NCBI GenBank assembly: GCA_000940995.1
Contig: CP005973.1
Coordinates: 1,550,001 to 1,614,000 of the forward strand
Direction: 5' to 3'
DNA: 64,000 nt
Origin: Photobacterium gaetbulicola Gung47
Lineage (GTDB): Bacteria > Pseudomonadota > Gammaproteobacteria > Enterobacterales > Vibrionaceae
Part shown: one piece after another, positions 46,076 through 54,317 of the stretch
Layout: the number at the start of each line of letters is the position of its first letter
Position numbering within the stretch: the stretch's first letter is position 1
Made by a program: the position numbers and the translations under genes
The notes under the pieces: generated by a model
What the model saw: only the letters and a program-made list of their open reading frames with translations
Told to the model about the DNA's origin: nothing
Database searches by the model: none

Positions 46076-47434
46076 ATGTATCCCCAGAGCAACAACCTGT
46101 ATTGGTTGGGAATAAATGCACCAGAGACCGAGTTATTCGAAACGGTCGAATTACTCGGTTCCATTGATGATCTTCCTGATATCTGGGGAGGGGTAATATG
46201 CCTAAATTTTGACAAACCTGACGAGCAGGATCACAACCTCTTCTTGATGTTGCGCCAACCCAAACTCTGGACCTGGGCTGTGTATGTCGTAAACCAGAAC
46301 CGCTACAGTGAATGCCTTTGCGACGGTATTTTCGATGAGCAATCAGCCTATAAGAACTGGTTAGATATCAACCAGAAACTAAGCCGAATTCCCGATATCG
46401 CGCAAGTTGAGCCTCTCATCGGCTGGCTGGGTGTCCAGCGGGCACGGCGGATCAAACCACTCAAGCAACTTTGCTCTCTCGGGATCTACCAATACCCCAT
46501 TGTCGATGCTTTCTATCCCGACCTCTATTCCTCCCATCGCTTTGTACTCGGAGAAACTAAGCGGGAAGTACTCGAGCCAGACAAACTTATCGACCGCATC
46601 CGAGTTTGCAAGCAGTGTAATAGTGGACATCTTAACTATGTCGAGGTCTGCCCAAGCTGCAAAAACATCGATATCAATATACAGTCTTCGCTACATTGCT
46701 TTACCTGTGGCCATGTTGGCGACCAACAACTATTCTTGCGCCGAGGGAAGTTGGAATGCCCCAACTGTCTAACCCAACTGCGACACATTGGTGTTGACTA
46801 CGACCGCCCCTTGGAAACCCACCGCTGTAATGCTTGCTCCCACCTATTTGTTGAACCTGACACCCTCAGCCATTGTTTAAATTGTGAAACACAAACGGAA
46901 ACGGCTGAGTTGATTGTGCAAACCATTTACCAACTTAAACTGGGCCAATTAGGGGAATATGTTTATCAGCACGGTAAGCTATTGCAGGCACCGGAGCTAT
47001 CGATCAAAGGAAAGGTAGATGCCGGGTATTTTGAAAATATTCTGATCTGGCTTAACAAAATCGCACTGAGGCACAATGAAAGACACCTCCTTCTCAGTAT
47101 GTACCTACCCCGCCTAGAGGAGTACAGCAACCTCTATGGCGACAACAAAATGTTTGCCTTGCTCGACCAGATCACTTTGCGTCTCAATGGCCTGTTTCGC
47201 GATACCGATATCTGCTGCCAATATAAACAAGACATTCTGCTGGTTCTAATGCCCAAAACCGCCATGGCCAGCATCTCAGTATTGCAGGACAAAATCGAAC
47301 AGCTCAGCCGCCTAATTGAAGAAGAGCAGTTCGAAATGCATGTATCTGCGGTACAAATACCGGATCCTGCCATTAATGAGGGCACCAAGATCTGGCTGGC
47401 GAATGTGATAGGTGACATTTATGCTGCAAGATAG
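46076..47434 (+). CDS. Zinc-ribbon-rich protein with degenerate GGDEF-like domain (TackOD1-type)
   Basis: A 452-residue cytoplasmic protein. Residues ~1-170 are an unassigned alpha/beta region. Residues 178-270 hold six CxxC pairs (Cys178/181, 192/195, 208/211, 228/231, 251/254, 267/270), enough for three zinc ribbons; this layout resembles the TackOD1 output domain. Residues ~315-450 look like a diguanylate-cyclase fold (LEEYSNLYGDNKMFALLDQITLRL.GLFRDTDICCQYKQDILLVLMP), but the GGDEF motif position reads KQDIL, so it cannot make c-di-GMP and could at most sense it or bind a partner. Its stop overlaps the ATG of the glycosyltransferase gene, implying translational coupling. A regulatory subunit for glycan synthesis is the natural reading. 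Domain naming is from memory of the fold and needs a profile search. Confidence 0.72.
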   Translation: MYPQSNNLYWLGINAPETELFETVELLGSIDDLPDIWGGVICLNFDKPDEQDHNLFLMLRQPKLWTWAVYVVNQNRYSECLCDGIFDEQSAYKNWLDINQKLSRIPDIAQVEPLIGWLGVQRARRIKPLKQLCSLGIYQYPIVDAFYPDLYSSHRFVLGETKREVLEPDKLIDRIRVCKQCNSGHLNYVEVCPSCKNIDINIQSSLHCFTCGHVGDQQLFLRRGKLECPNCLTQLRHIGVDYDRPLETHRCNACSHLFVEPDTLSHCLNCETQTETAELIVQTIYQLKLGQLGEYVYQHGKLLQAPELSIKGKVDAGYFENILIWLNKIALRHNERHLLLSMYLPRLEEYSNLYGDNKMFALLDQITLRLNGLFRDTDICCQYKQDILLVLMPKTAMASISVLQDKIEQLSRLIEEEQFEMHVSAVQIPDPAINEGTKIWLANVIGDIYAAR

Positions 47435-48734
47435 CCTTGCCATCTTTAGCCAACTTTACCTGGTGCTGATCCATAACCACGTGTTGTGGCTCATGCTGTT
47501 CCCTATGCTTCTGATTTTCGAGCTACCATTATACCTCTTGGTTCTGACAGGGATCTTTCGCTGGTCGTTTCCAACAGCTGAACAGCCAATAACTCACTAC
47601 CCATTCCTCAGTTTCGTTATTACCTGCTATGGCGAAGGTGACGACATTGAAATCACCATCGACACCCTCGTCGAGCAAATCTATCCCGGACAAATCGAAA
47701 TACTGGTCATCGTCGATGGAGCAAGCCAGAACCGAGAGACCTATCTGGCGGCAAAACGCTGCAAGCACAAACATCAATTAGCAAGGCAAAGAAAAATCAT
47801 CGTTGTTCCTAAGTGGCAACGTGGTGGGCGGGTATCTAGCTGCAATGCTGGTCTTGCAATGGCCAAGGGAGAGGTCATTTTCAGTCTTGATGGCGATTCC
47901 TCCTTCGACAACGACATGGCATTCAACATGGTCAAACACTTCAACGATCCCAACACGATGGCTTGCGGCGGGGCTCTGCGGGTCAGAAACCACCAAACCA
48001 ATCTTCTCACTCGGTTGCAAGCTATCGAATATATGCTGTCGATACAAGCCGGTAAAACTGGCATGGCAAGCTGGGGGGTACTCAATAATATCTCGGGGGC
48101 TTTTGGTGCGTTTAATACCGCTATAGCCAGGCAAATCGGAGGGTGGGACACACATAGTGCCGAAGATCTCGATATCACAATAAGGTTAATGCAATACAAG
48201 AGGCGCTACCCTCACTACCACTTATCTTTTGCTCCCCATGCTATTGGCCATACCGATGTCCCCGATACCCTCCGCGGCTTGGTCAAACAGAGATTGCGTT
48301 GGGATGGTGACTTACTTTTTCTCTTCTTGCGCAAACATCGCCATAGTTTAACGCCGTCCTTACTCGGTTGGGGGAACTTTGTTTTTACCCTAGCCTATAG
48401 CGTTATTCAAAATATCCTACTACCAATTATTGTAGCCGGGTACACCTTCTATATTTTTGCTTCTTTCCCAATAAAACTTGTCATCGCGCTAGCGTTGATG
48501 CTCTATCTGATCTACCTGCTTTTCTCTTTGCTGCTGTCTGTCATCTACTATTTTCTTATTTCTGAGCGACGAGATGACTGGAAAGCATTTGTTTGGCTTC
48601 CTCTTTATCCTATCTACCAGTACTTCATGCGGCTGGTGACCGCTTTTGCGATGCTCAATGAAGCGATCCGCCGCAGCCATGAGGAATCGAGCATGGCACC
48701 ATGGTGGGTATTAAAAAGAGGTAAGAAGTTCTAG
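47421..48734 (+). CDS. Membrane-bound family 2 glycosyltransferase (polysaccharide synthase-like)
   Basis: A processive-type GT2 enzyme that would polymerise or transfer sugars from nucleotide sugars at the inner membrane. One or two N-terminal membrane helices (~10-45) precede the GT-A domain. The domain has ITCYGEGDD, the DxD-like SLDGDSSF, a base region with AEDLDIT, and the QxxRW motif as KQRLRWDGD, the pattern of BcsA/HasA/PgaC-type synthases. Four or so C-terminal membrane helices follow (~300-410). I use ATG 47421 with AGGTGA upstream; a GTG at 47412 also exists. It overlaps the upstream gene by 14 bases, and the downstream adaptor gene follows after 2 bases. No PilZ domain is seen in it. 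The product polymer is unknown. Confidence 0.85.
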   Translation: MLQDSLAIFSQLYLVLIHNHVLWLMLFPMLLIFELPLYLLVLTGIFRWSFPTAEQPITHYPFLSFVITCYGEGDDIEITIDTLVEQIYPGQIEILVIVDGASQNRETYLAAKRCKHKHQLARQRKIIVVPKWQRGGRVSSCNAGLAMAKGEVIFSLDGDSSFDNDMAFNMVKHFNDPNTMACGGALRVRNHQTNLLTRLQAIEYMLSIQAGKTGMASWGVLNNISGAFGAFNTAIARQIGGWDTHSAEDLDITIRLMQYKRRYPHYHLSFAPHAIGHTDVPDTLRGLVKQRLRWDGDLLFLFLRKHRHSLTPSLLGWGNFVFTLAYSVIQNILLPIIVAGYTFYIFASFPIKLVIALALMLYLIYLLFSLLLSVIYYFLISERRDDWKAFVWLPLYPIYQYFMRLVTAFAMLNEAIRRSHEESSMAPWWVLKRGKKF

Positions 48735-48736
48735 GT

Positions 48737-49771
48737 ATGAAAGTCAAATTCCACCTCGACAAACAACTCAAACCACAATCTGAAGGTGGAATGAAAGTTG
48801 TCTATGGCCAAACTAAACGCAGCGGGTATAAATTGCGTTGGTACCTGATCCTTGCGCTGGTTATTAGCCCCTTGCTTGCCATGGCTTACTACCTGTACCG
48901 CACTCAGGTACTCGTCATTGCACCCGCAATCATTACCTCCTATCCTGTAACTATCCTATCGACGGAAAAGGCTATTGTATCGCCCATACCAACCGCTATT
49001 GGCGATGCTATAACCAAAGGACAGGCTGTGTTCTTACTCAGCGACAGCACGCTGGATGCCGAAACACGCTTTATTGAGGAAGAGTTGCTCAAGCTTTCTC
49101 CTCCCGCCCCGCAAATCAACCACTTGTACCAAGATTCAATCGCGCAGTCAGAACAAAACCTAGACAAATTCAAACAAATACAACGCAACTACGATACTTT
49201 CAGGGAACAAGGACAGGTCTCTGAGGTAGATTACGCGTCAATACTCAACATAAGCAACTCACTGTACAACCAGCTCAACAACCAAAAACTGGCGTATATC
49301 GAAGCACAACGTCACTTAAGAGAAATCGCATTAGCCGGCCCGGTGAGCCAAGCGCATCGAGCCTTGATGCAGCAACTTGTCGCCAAACGCGCCCAACAAA
49401 ACAATTTAACAATACGCAGCCCATTTGATGGCCGAGTCATTGACATTCACGTATTAGAAGGCGAGCGGATCAACGTTAACACCCCGTTAATTACGGTCTC
49501 AAAGAATATAACGCCAGATGTCATTGCCTACCTCAACCCGAAATACCTGGAATATGGCCAACTAGGTACGCTTGCTAAGATCACCTTTCCAGATGGCACC
49601 AGCTTTACCGCTTCAGTCAACAAGCCAGTGGAGGTCGTCAATAAGTTACCCCAAGAGTTGCTTACCCCCTTCGAAGGACAACCGGCATACCTAAAGATCA
49701 CCCTTCGCTTCGAAGACGACCTAGACCCCAAGTACTGGATTGAAGGCATGGAGGTCGAAGTTCGATTTTAA
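48737..49771 (+). CDS. HlyD-family adaptor associated with glycosyltransferase
   Basis: A 344-residue membrane-fusion-type protein. A cytoplasmic lead of ~35 residues is followed by one membrane helix (~36-58, WYLILALVISPLLAMAYYLYR). A periplasmic region follows with a biotinyl-lipoyl-like half (VSPIPTAIGDAITKGQAVFLLSD), a coiled coil (~115-205), the second half (IRSPFDGRVIDIHVLEGERI) and a beta-barrel-like end. It resembles the periplasmic part of Alg44-type and HlyD proteins that sit beside GT2 synthases, where they help move a polymer across the periplasm. It lies 2 bp after the synthase gene, so they are surely co-transcribed. No outer-membrane channel gene is in this cluster; the nearby lapE-type channel is a possible partner (inference). 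Confidence 0.8.
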   Translation: MKVKFHLDKQLKPQSEGGMKVVYGQTKRSGYKLRWYLILALVISPLLAMAYYLYRTQVLVIAPAIITSYPVTILSTEKAIVSPIPTAIGDAITKGQAVFLLSDSTLDAETRFIEEELLKLSPPAPQINHLYQDSIAQSEQNLDKFKQIQRNYDTFREQGQVSEVDYASILNISNSLYNQLNNQKLAYIEAQRHLREIALAGPVSQAHRALMQQLVAKRAQQNNLTIRSPFDGRVIDIHVLEGERINVNTPLITVSKNITPDVIAYLNPKYLEYGQLGTLAKITFPDGTSFTASVNKPVEVVNKLPQELLTPFEGQPAYLKITLRFEDDLDPKYWIEGMEVEVRF

Positions 49772-49867
49772 TCATTGCCATATATAAAGCTAACGCGTTG
49801 AAATATTTATGTAAAAAAACAAAGGTAGTTTTGCTTCACTTTCATTGAATTTAATAGGGAAATTACC

Positions 49868-50884
49868 GTGAAGCTTTCACCTCTCGTTGCTGCTGTACTC
49901 ATATCGACCGGTTCGACCAGCCATGCCTTCGATCTACAGCATCCCGCGAACAATAATACGGACAACTTGGTTTGGACCGGTCACCTAAGCCCAGATACTG
50001 ACACCGTCGTTTCAGCCATGCTGGCTGCTCACATCTATGGCGGTGAGGCGACGGTACCAGAGAGGATCAATCCGGAGTCTGAGTTTGTTCTCAGCTACTG
50101 TAACGCCGAACCGCCTCGCATCGAGTCAGAATACGGTAACGTTCAAATAGGCCTTGTCGACTTCAACCAGGTCACCCAACTCGCGCCTACCATTAATCAG
50201 AACGCTATCGTTGCCGTTATCGACCACCATGCCATTGGTGGCTCGCCAATCAATACCCCACAGATTGTCGCCATGGATATCCGAGGCTGGGGCTCGGCAG
50301 CAACGATCTTGGCAGACAATGCCGCCAAACTTGATATCACTCTGCCCAAGCAGCTCGCCTGTGCCGCTTTAGGGGCTATCTTGTCAGATACCGTGATTTT
50401 CCAGTCTGCCACCACCACCGAATACGACAAATACTACGCAAAGCAACTTGCTGACCTGGCGGGTATCAATGATATCGAGGATTTCGGCCAGCAGATGCTG
50501 ATCGCCAAATCAGATCTCAGCCACCTTTCCGCCAGCACCATTTTGACCATGGACTACAAAAATTTTGAATACGGCGGCAAGAAAGTTGGTATCGGCGTGG
50601 CAGAAACCCTCACCGCCCAGCAACTACTCGACCGCAAAGAAGAGCTGCTGGCAGCCATGCGGGCATACAAAAAGGCCAATCAACTGGACCATCTGTTCTT
50701 CTCAATCACCGACACCAAAGACAAAAAAGCCAACCTGCTATGGGCTGATAGTAGCGACTTAAAGGTGCTCAAAATCGCTTTTGACGCGACAGATCTCGAA
50801 AAAGATACGCTGACGCTTGAAGGGGTAACGTCTCGTAAGCGCCAGATTGGCCCAGCCATCCAAAATGCTGTTGAGAGCCTGTAA
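49868..50884 (+). CDS. Apparently exported family II (Mn-dependent) inorganic pyrophosphatase homologue
   Basis: A DHH-superfamily protein closely resembling manganese-dependent pyrophosphatases, which hydrolyse PPi to phosphate. The metal site is largely kept: GHLSPDTDT (residues 38-46), a VDFN stretch at 97-100 where the family normally has VDHN, the IDHH motif (118-121), an LSDTVIF Asp and the C-terminal SRKRQ (322-326) substrate-binding block. Unlike the usual cytosolic enzymes, it has a hydrophobic N-terminus ending in STSHAF (~1-21) that reads as a Sec signal peptide, followed by ~14 extra residues before the catalytic fold. The 338-residue length fits signal plus enzyme. It follows the glycosyltransferase/HlyD genes by 96 bp and ends with its own terminator. 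If exported, a periplasmic PPi or other phosphoanhydride substrate is implied. Confidence 0.85.
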   Translation: MKLSPLVAAVLISTGSTSHAFDLQHPANNNTDNLVWTGHLSPDTDTVVSAMLAAHIYGGEATVPERINPESEFVLSYCNAEPPRIESEYGNVQIGLVDFNQVTQLAPTINQNAIVAVIDHHAIGGSPINTPQIVAMDIRGWGSAATILADNAAKLDITLPKQLACAALGAILSDTVIFQSATTTEYDKYYAKQLADLAGINDIEDFGQQMLIAKSDLSHLSASTILTMDYKNFEYGGKKVGIGVAETLTAQQLLDRKEELLAAMRAYKKANQLDHLFFSITDTKDKKANLLWADSSDLKVLKIAFDATDLEKDTLTLEGVTSRKRQIGPAIQNAVESL

Positions 50885-50895
50885 CCCACACAAAC

Positions 50896-50924
50896 GGAAA
50901 CCGCTGATATCAGCGGTTTCCTTT
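50896..50924 (+). terminator. Terminator after the pyrophosphatase gene
   Basis: A perfect 11-bp inverted repeat (GGAAACCGCTG / CAGCGGTTTCC) with an ATAT loop and a short T-run on the plus strand. It may also serve the convergent serine hydrolase gene. Confidence 0.8.
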
Positions 50925-50967
50925 GGCCATATCCAGAATGGGGGGCAACAAAATTACTGCGTGCTTG

Positions 50968-52269
50968 CTAAACCACTTTAAGGGAAGAGCAAAGCTCCTC
51001 AATTAGCTGCGAACGACGCCTGAAATCCACGAAAAAGTTATTGATTAGCAATACCACGCCATTTCCGCTGTGCGGATCAATCATCACCCGAGAAAGGATA
51101 CCCGGCCCTCCTCCGTCATGCCCCCAGAACACACCATGTCGGGGGGGTGCAAACTGGAACCATCCCAGCCCCAGCTTGCTGCCGGTGATGGCATCCTGCC
51201 GGTGGACTTTCCACATGCGATCTAACGTTTCTCTTTGCAGCAATCTGGTTTTTGCATGTGGCAAAAAGGACTGAATAAATGCCGTCAATGCATGAGTCGA
51301 AGCGCCGAGTAAAGCCGCAGAGCTGAACGGCGAGAAGAACTGGCAATCGGCCATCGAGAAATAACTCTTATTGCCTACTGCCGCTATCTCGCTAGTTCCC
51401 ATATATCCCCGGTCTTGCATACTCTTGGTATAGACCGCCATGACAGGTGGCCGAGGACTGTTTTTTGCTTCATACGGCGTGATAATTTTTGCCTGGTTCA
51501 ACACATCTTTTTGCCACCCGGCATCCTCAATACCCAACGGTAAAAAAATACGCTTGCTGGTGTATTCCTCGAACGACTGTGATGTAACCTGTTCAACCAT
51601 GTAAGCAGCAAGCATGGCATTTAAGTTGGAATACCCCGCCACAACGCCCAGTGGATCAGGTGTTACATTGGCAAAATCACCGGGACGGTAATTATCGAAA
51701 ACAAGCTCGGAGTTATAGTATGCCCCCTCGGGAGCAAGGTATGCCAGTACCCAGGCGTTCAGGCTCTCTTGATAATCTTTACAGAACAGATCGGCCATAA
51801 TGTCCGGTGCCGAGGTCATCCGACGGGAAGATAGCGAGGAAGAGTGGGTCAGTAAATGGTATGGCGTGATTGGCGTGTCCGGAAAGCTGGGATTTCGCAG
51901 CGTGAACCCCAGATAGTCACTGATGTCACCATCGAGTTGTATCGCCCCTGTTTCCACCAGTTGCATCAATGCCGTCCAGGTAACCAACTTCGATACCGAG
52001 CCCAGAGTCGGCCAGATACTGTCGAGTGATGCGGGGGTTTTGCTTTCCAGATCTTGGTAACCGAAACTTTTCGCCCAGGCAAGCTCGCCGCTTTTTATGA
52101 CCGCCGCACTGATGGTCGCCGCCGGCAAAGCCGTTAAGGCATCCTGGAACATTTCTTCGAGCACCTGTTCAGGCGCTTTATTCTCGGCAAGGGCCCAAGC
52201 CCCTACCCCGCCGACGACGCCAGCCAACCCAAGCCCTTTGAGTACCGCTCTTCTCGATAAACTGCCCAT
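50968..52269 (-). CDS. Tat-exported serine beta-lactamase-like hydrolase (class C/EstB family)
   Basis: A 433-residue exported serine hydrolase of the beta-lactamase/transpeptidase-like family. It has the three active-site motifs: the SxxK nucleophile as SVSK in LGSVSKLVTWT, the YxN-type AGYSNLN, and an HxGG-like WGHDGGGPG near the C-terminus. The N-terminus LSRRAVLKGLGLAGVVGGVGAWA is a twin-arginine (Tat) signal, meaning that it is exported already folded. The start is ATG 52269 with GAGAGGT upstream; the frame from 52329 adds 20 residues that would bury the Tat signal. Such proteins cut peptide, ester or D-amino-acid amide bonds; beta-lactam resistance cannot be assumed. It is monocistronic, near tRNA-Ser. 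Confidence 0.87.
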   Translation of the reverse strand: MGSLSRRAVLKGLGLAGVVGGVGAWALAENKAPEQVLEEMFQDALTALPAATISAAVIKSGELAWAKSFGYQDLESKTPASLDSIWPTLGSVSKLVTWTALMQLVETGAIQLDGDISDYLGFTLRNPSFPDTPITPYHLLTHSSSLSSRRMTSAPDIMADLFCKDYQESLNAWVLAYLAPEGAYYNSELVFDNYRPGDFANVTPDPLGVVAGYSNLNAMLAAYMVEQVTSQSFEEYTSKRIFLPLGIEDAGWQKDVLNQAKIITPYEAKNSPRPPVMAVYTKSMQDRGYMGTSEIAAVGNKSYFSMADCQFFSPFSSAALLGASTHALTAFIQSFLPHAKTRLLQRETLDRMWKVHRQDAITGSKLGLGWFQFAPPRHGVFWGHDGGGPGILSRVMIDPHSGNGVVLLINNFFVDFRRRSQLIEELCSSLKVV

Positions 52270-52460
52270 AAACTGACCTCTCAAGTGAAAAGCCACAAAA
52301 TAGCAACGATACAACAGGAATGTACGCACAAAACCGCGAACATTGGAGCCACCACTCTAAAGTCAGCCTTTATAACACCTATCTCATTGATAAAATGTGA
52401 TTTAGTTATTAACCAGAGGTGCCCTTGTGCAAGCTATGCATTTCTGCAAGCCCGCAGAGT

Positions 52461-52560
52461 GTGGCCGAGAGATAGGGTTTACTTCGCCCTGCGGCCGTTG
52501 CTTTACAGCGCCTTTAGCTAGCAACGTTGTCTCGCTTCGCTCAGCTGAACCCTAGATTCC
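52461..52560 (-). repeat. Broken copy of the 3' end of tRNA-Ser with an insert in the T-loop
   Basis: On the minus strand, 52461-52477 match the acceptor/T-arm 3' side of the neighbouring tRNA-Ser gene in 16 of 17 bases, and 52546-52557 match the other T-stem side. The ~3 T-loop bases between them are replaced by 68 bases of GC-rich sequence containing its own short inverted repeats (GTTGC..GCAAC). The rest of the tRNA is absent, so it is not functional as a tRNA. Origin unclear: an attachment-site remnant or a tRNA-derived repeat unit. Confidence 0.6.
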
Positions 52561-52566
52561 AGATAC

Positions 52567-52597
52567 AAAAAAGCCGCTGATTTCTCAGCGGCTTTTT
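52567..52597 (-). terminator. Terminator of tRNA-Ser
   Basis: A perfect 10-bp stem (AAGCCGCTGA / TCAGCGGCTT) with a TTTC loop, flanked by A-runs on one side and T-runs on the other. It lies just downstream of the minus-strand tRNA. Confidence 0.85.
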
Positions 52598-52603
52598 CTA
52601 ATG

Positions 52604-52694
52604 TGGCGGAGAGATAGGGATTTGAACCCTAGATACGCTATTAACGTATGCCGGTTTTCAAGACCGGTGCTTTCAACCACTCAGCCATCTCTCC
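52604..52694 (-). tRNA. tRNA-Ser (anticodon UGA)
   Basis: A complete 91-base type II tRNA including the encoded CCA. The acceptor stem GGAGAGA pairs with TCTCTCC, followed by G and CCA. The anticodon stem CCGGT/ACCGG encloses the loop CTTGAAA with anticodon TGA at 52658-52660. A long variable arm (CATACGTTAATAGCGTATC), as in tRNA-Ser, and a T-arm with GGTTCAAATCC are present. It reads UCA and other UCN serine codons. A terminator follows and a fragmentary copy of its 3' end lies beyond. Confidence 0.96.
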
Positions 52695-52811
52695 GTAAGT
52701 GCGGTGGATAATACGGCGTTCTTTGCACGCTGTAAAGTAGAAACTTTACCCCAAACAATTAAGTGCTCACTATCGCAACAGTACGCTGAAATTCGACACT
52801 ATATCTCTCAG

Positions 52812-53507
52812 TTATGAGGCAAATCTTGAAGACAAATTGGCAAAAACTGTCTGGGCATCATCTTCTATTATGTCGCCATGGGTGACGATAATCTTGTCAA
52901 AGTCCCACTCCTGCACACTTTGGATAAAACGATAGAAAGCCGGTTTATCCTTGATGGTAAACCCCATTTTCAGAGGAGGGGCGACGCAGCGCCCTTTGAA
53001 GCCAATCGGCTCAAAGACATATTTAGTCATCGCGCCAGCCAAGCCGTTATGAGTAGTATTTTCAGGGTAGTTTTGCACCAAGTCCGTCACGATCAAAGAT
53101 TTTGAGCGATGATGAAAGAAAACTGTTTCATTGAACAGCGGCACCGACGGCATGGTTTGCCACTCCAAATCATCTTGCCATTCATTCTCCATCCCACGCT
53201 GTAGGATATGGTAATTAGATAGCGGTACTTTACGGGGGATCCCGGCGCTGACGTACACCTCGGCATCCGGATAGGCTTCAATCCAATCCTGTAACCATTT
53301 ACTGTGGTGGTTATTGGCCGCAACCAAGAAACAGACAGAGCCAAGCTCATCAATTTGCTGCTTGAGCGCAGGAGAAATCGCAGTGGGTGAATGTACCCAG
53401 AGGCGACCGTCGCTCAGCCGGATAACCGTCATCCTCAATCCGAGCTTGGTACCCAACATCTTCATTGAGTCTTCGTGAACCCAAATACCATCACCTATCT
53501 GTCGCAT
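52812..53507 (-). CDS. DUF4336 family protein (metallo-beta-lactamase-like fold)
   Basis: A 231-residue cytoplasmic protein of the DUF4336 family, which resembles the metallo-beta-lactamase fold but lacks most of its standard HxHxDH metal site. The opening MRQIGDGIWVHE and the blocks GLRMTVIRLSDGRLWVHSPT, FLVAANNHHSKWLQDW and IIVTHGDIIE are typical of the family. The start ATG at 53507 has a strong GGGGAAGGT site. No operon partner. The function of DUF4336 is unknown. Confidence 0.85.
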   Translation of the reverse strand: MRQIGDGIWVHEDSMKMLGTKLGLRMTVIRLSDGRLWVHSPTAISPALKQQIDELGSVCFLVAANNHHSKWLQDWIEAYPDAEVYVSAGIPRKVPLSNYHILQRGMENEWQDDLEWQTMPSVPLFNETVFFHHRSKSLIVTDLVQNYPENTTHNGLAGAMTKYVFEPIGFKGRCVAPPLKMGFTIKDKPAFYRFIQSVQEWDFDKIIVTHGDIIEDDAQTVFANLSSRFAS

Positions 53508-53619
53508 ACCTTCCCCGCTAGTTAGTTGTTTCTATTCAACATTTAACTATAGTGCCAGAGGCTGGTGCAAAGGCATGCTTTTCAGATCACAGATTCATCA
53601 ATTTCCCCATGGTCAACAT

Positions 53620-54264
53620 TTAGAGGTATGGCTTAACTTCCAGTAAGGAGTCAACAATTGACGTGGCTCTTGACACGATATCTTCAGCTGGCGCTAGCAA
53701 ATCCGGGATCATTATCGCCTGGCAGCCGGCATCAAGCCCCGAGCGCATGCCATTGTTTGAATCTTCCAGCACCAAACAGCTCGACGGGGTGATATCCAAC
53801 TGGCCGCAAGCCATCAGGTAGCAATCCGGAGCCGGTTTACCGTTTGCTACATTTTCGGCCGTAACAATGGCGTCAAACTGCGAGATATAATCCGTACCGG
53901 CAAAATGGTGGGTGACCTTCTTGATCGGCGAAGAAGTCACAAGTGCACACTTCAGCCCGTTTTGCTTAATATGTGCAAACAGCTCGGCAAAGCCTGGCTG
54001 GTATGGAATACCCTTGTCCTGCTCGGCACTAAACATGGCGTCTCTCACTTGGCAGAAGCGCTCGAGATCCAATGCTTCACCAAACTTTATCGCAACCCGT
54101 CGCTCACATTCTTCATCTTGCACACCAATAAATGATTGATAGTCTTCATCGGTTAGCACAAGTCCTTGCTCGTTAGCCGCTGACTGCCAGCAGGCCTTAT
54201 AAAGCCCTTCGGTATCAAAGATCAGGCCATCCATGTCAAACAGTACCGCTTTTACTTCCTTCAT
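53620..54264 (-). CDS. HAD-superfamily phosphatase (beta-phosphoglucomutase-like)
   Basis: A cytoplasmic HAD enzyme of subfamily IA with a helical cap. Motifs: VLFDMDGLIFDTE (nucleophile Asp pair), CALVTSSP (Thr/Ser of motif II), a Lys in ENVANGKPAPDCYL and the LVLEDSNNG Asp block of motif IV. The DMDGLIFDTE plus GKPAPD pattern is that of beta-phosphoglucomutase and 2-deoxyglucose-6-phosphate-phosphatase relatives; the exact substrate is unclear. The start ATG at 54264 has a GAGGAAGGAT ribosome site; the frame itself opens 12 bases earlier. It is downstream of the truncated VOC gene on the same strand. Confidence 0.9.
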   Translation of the reverse strand: MKEVKAVLFDMDGLIFDTEGLYKACWQSAANEQGLVLTDEDYQSFIGVQDEECERRVAIKFGEALDLERFCQVRDAMFSAEQDKGIPYQPGFAELFAHIKQNGLKCALVTSSPIKKVTHHFAGTDYISQFDAIVTAENVANGKPAPDCYLMACGQLDITPSSCLVLEDSNNGMRSGLDAGCQAIMIPDLLAPAEDIVSRATSIVDSLLEVKPYL

Positions 54265-54317
54265 ATCCTTCCTCAAAGTTGGTGTGTGCAGAGTGTTGCC
54301 ACGCTAAATGATGTCAT

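Noticed and set aside
50968..52269. Calling the serine hydrolase an AmpC beta-lactamase
   Set aside because: It has SxxK, YxN and HxGG-type motifs of the wider family, but no KTG box is clear, so resistance activity cannot be claimed.
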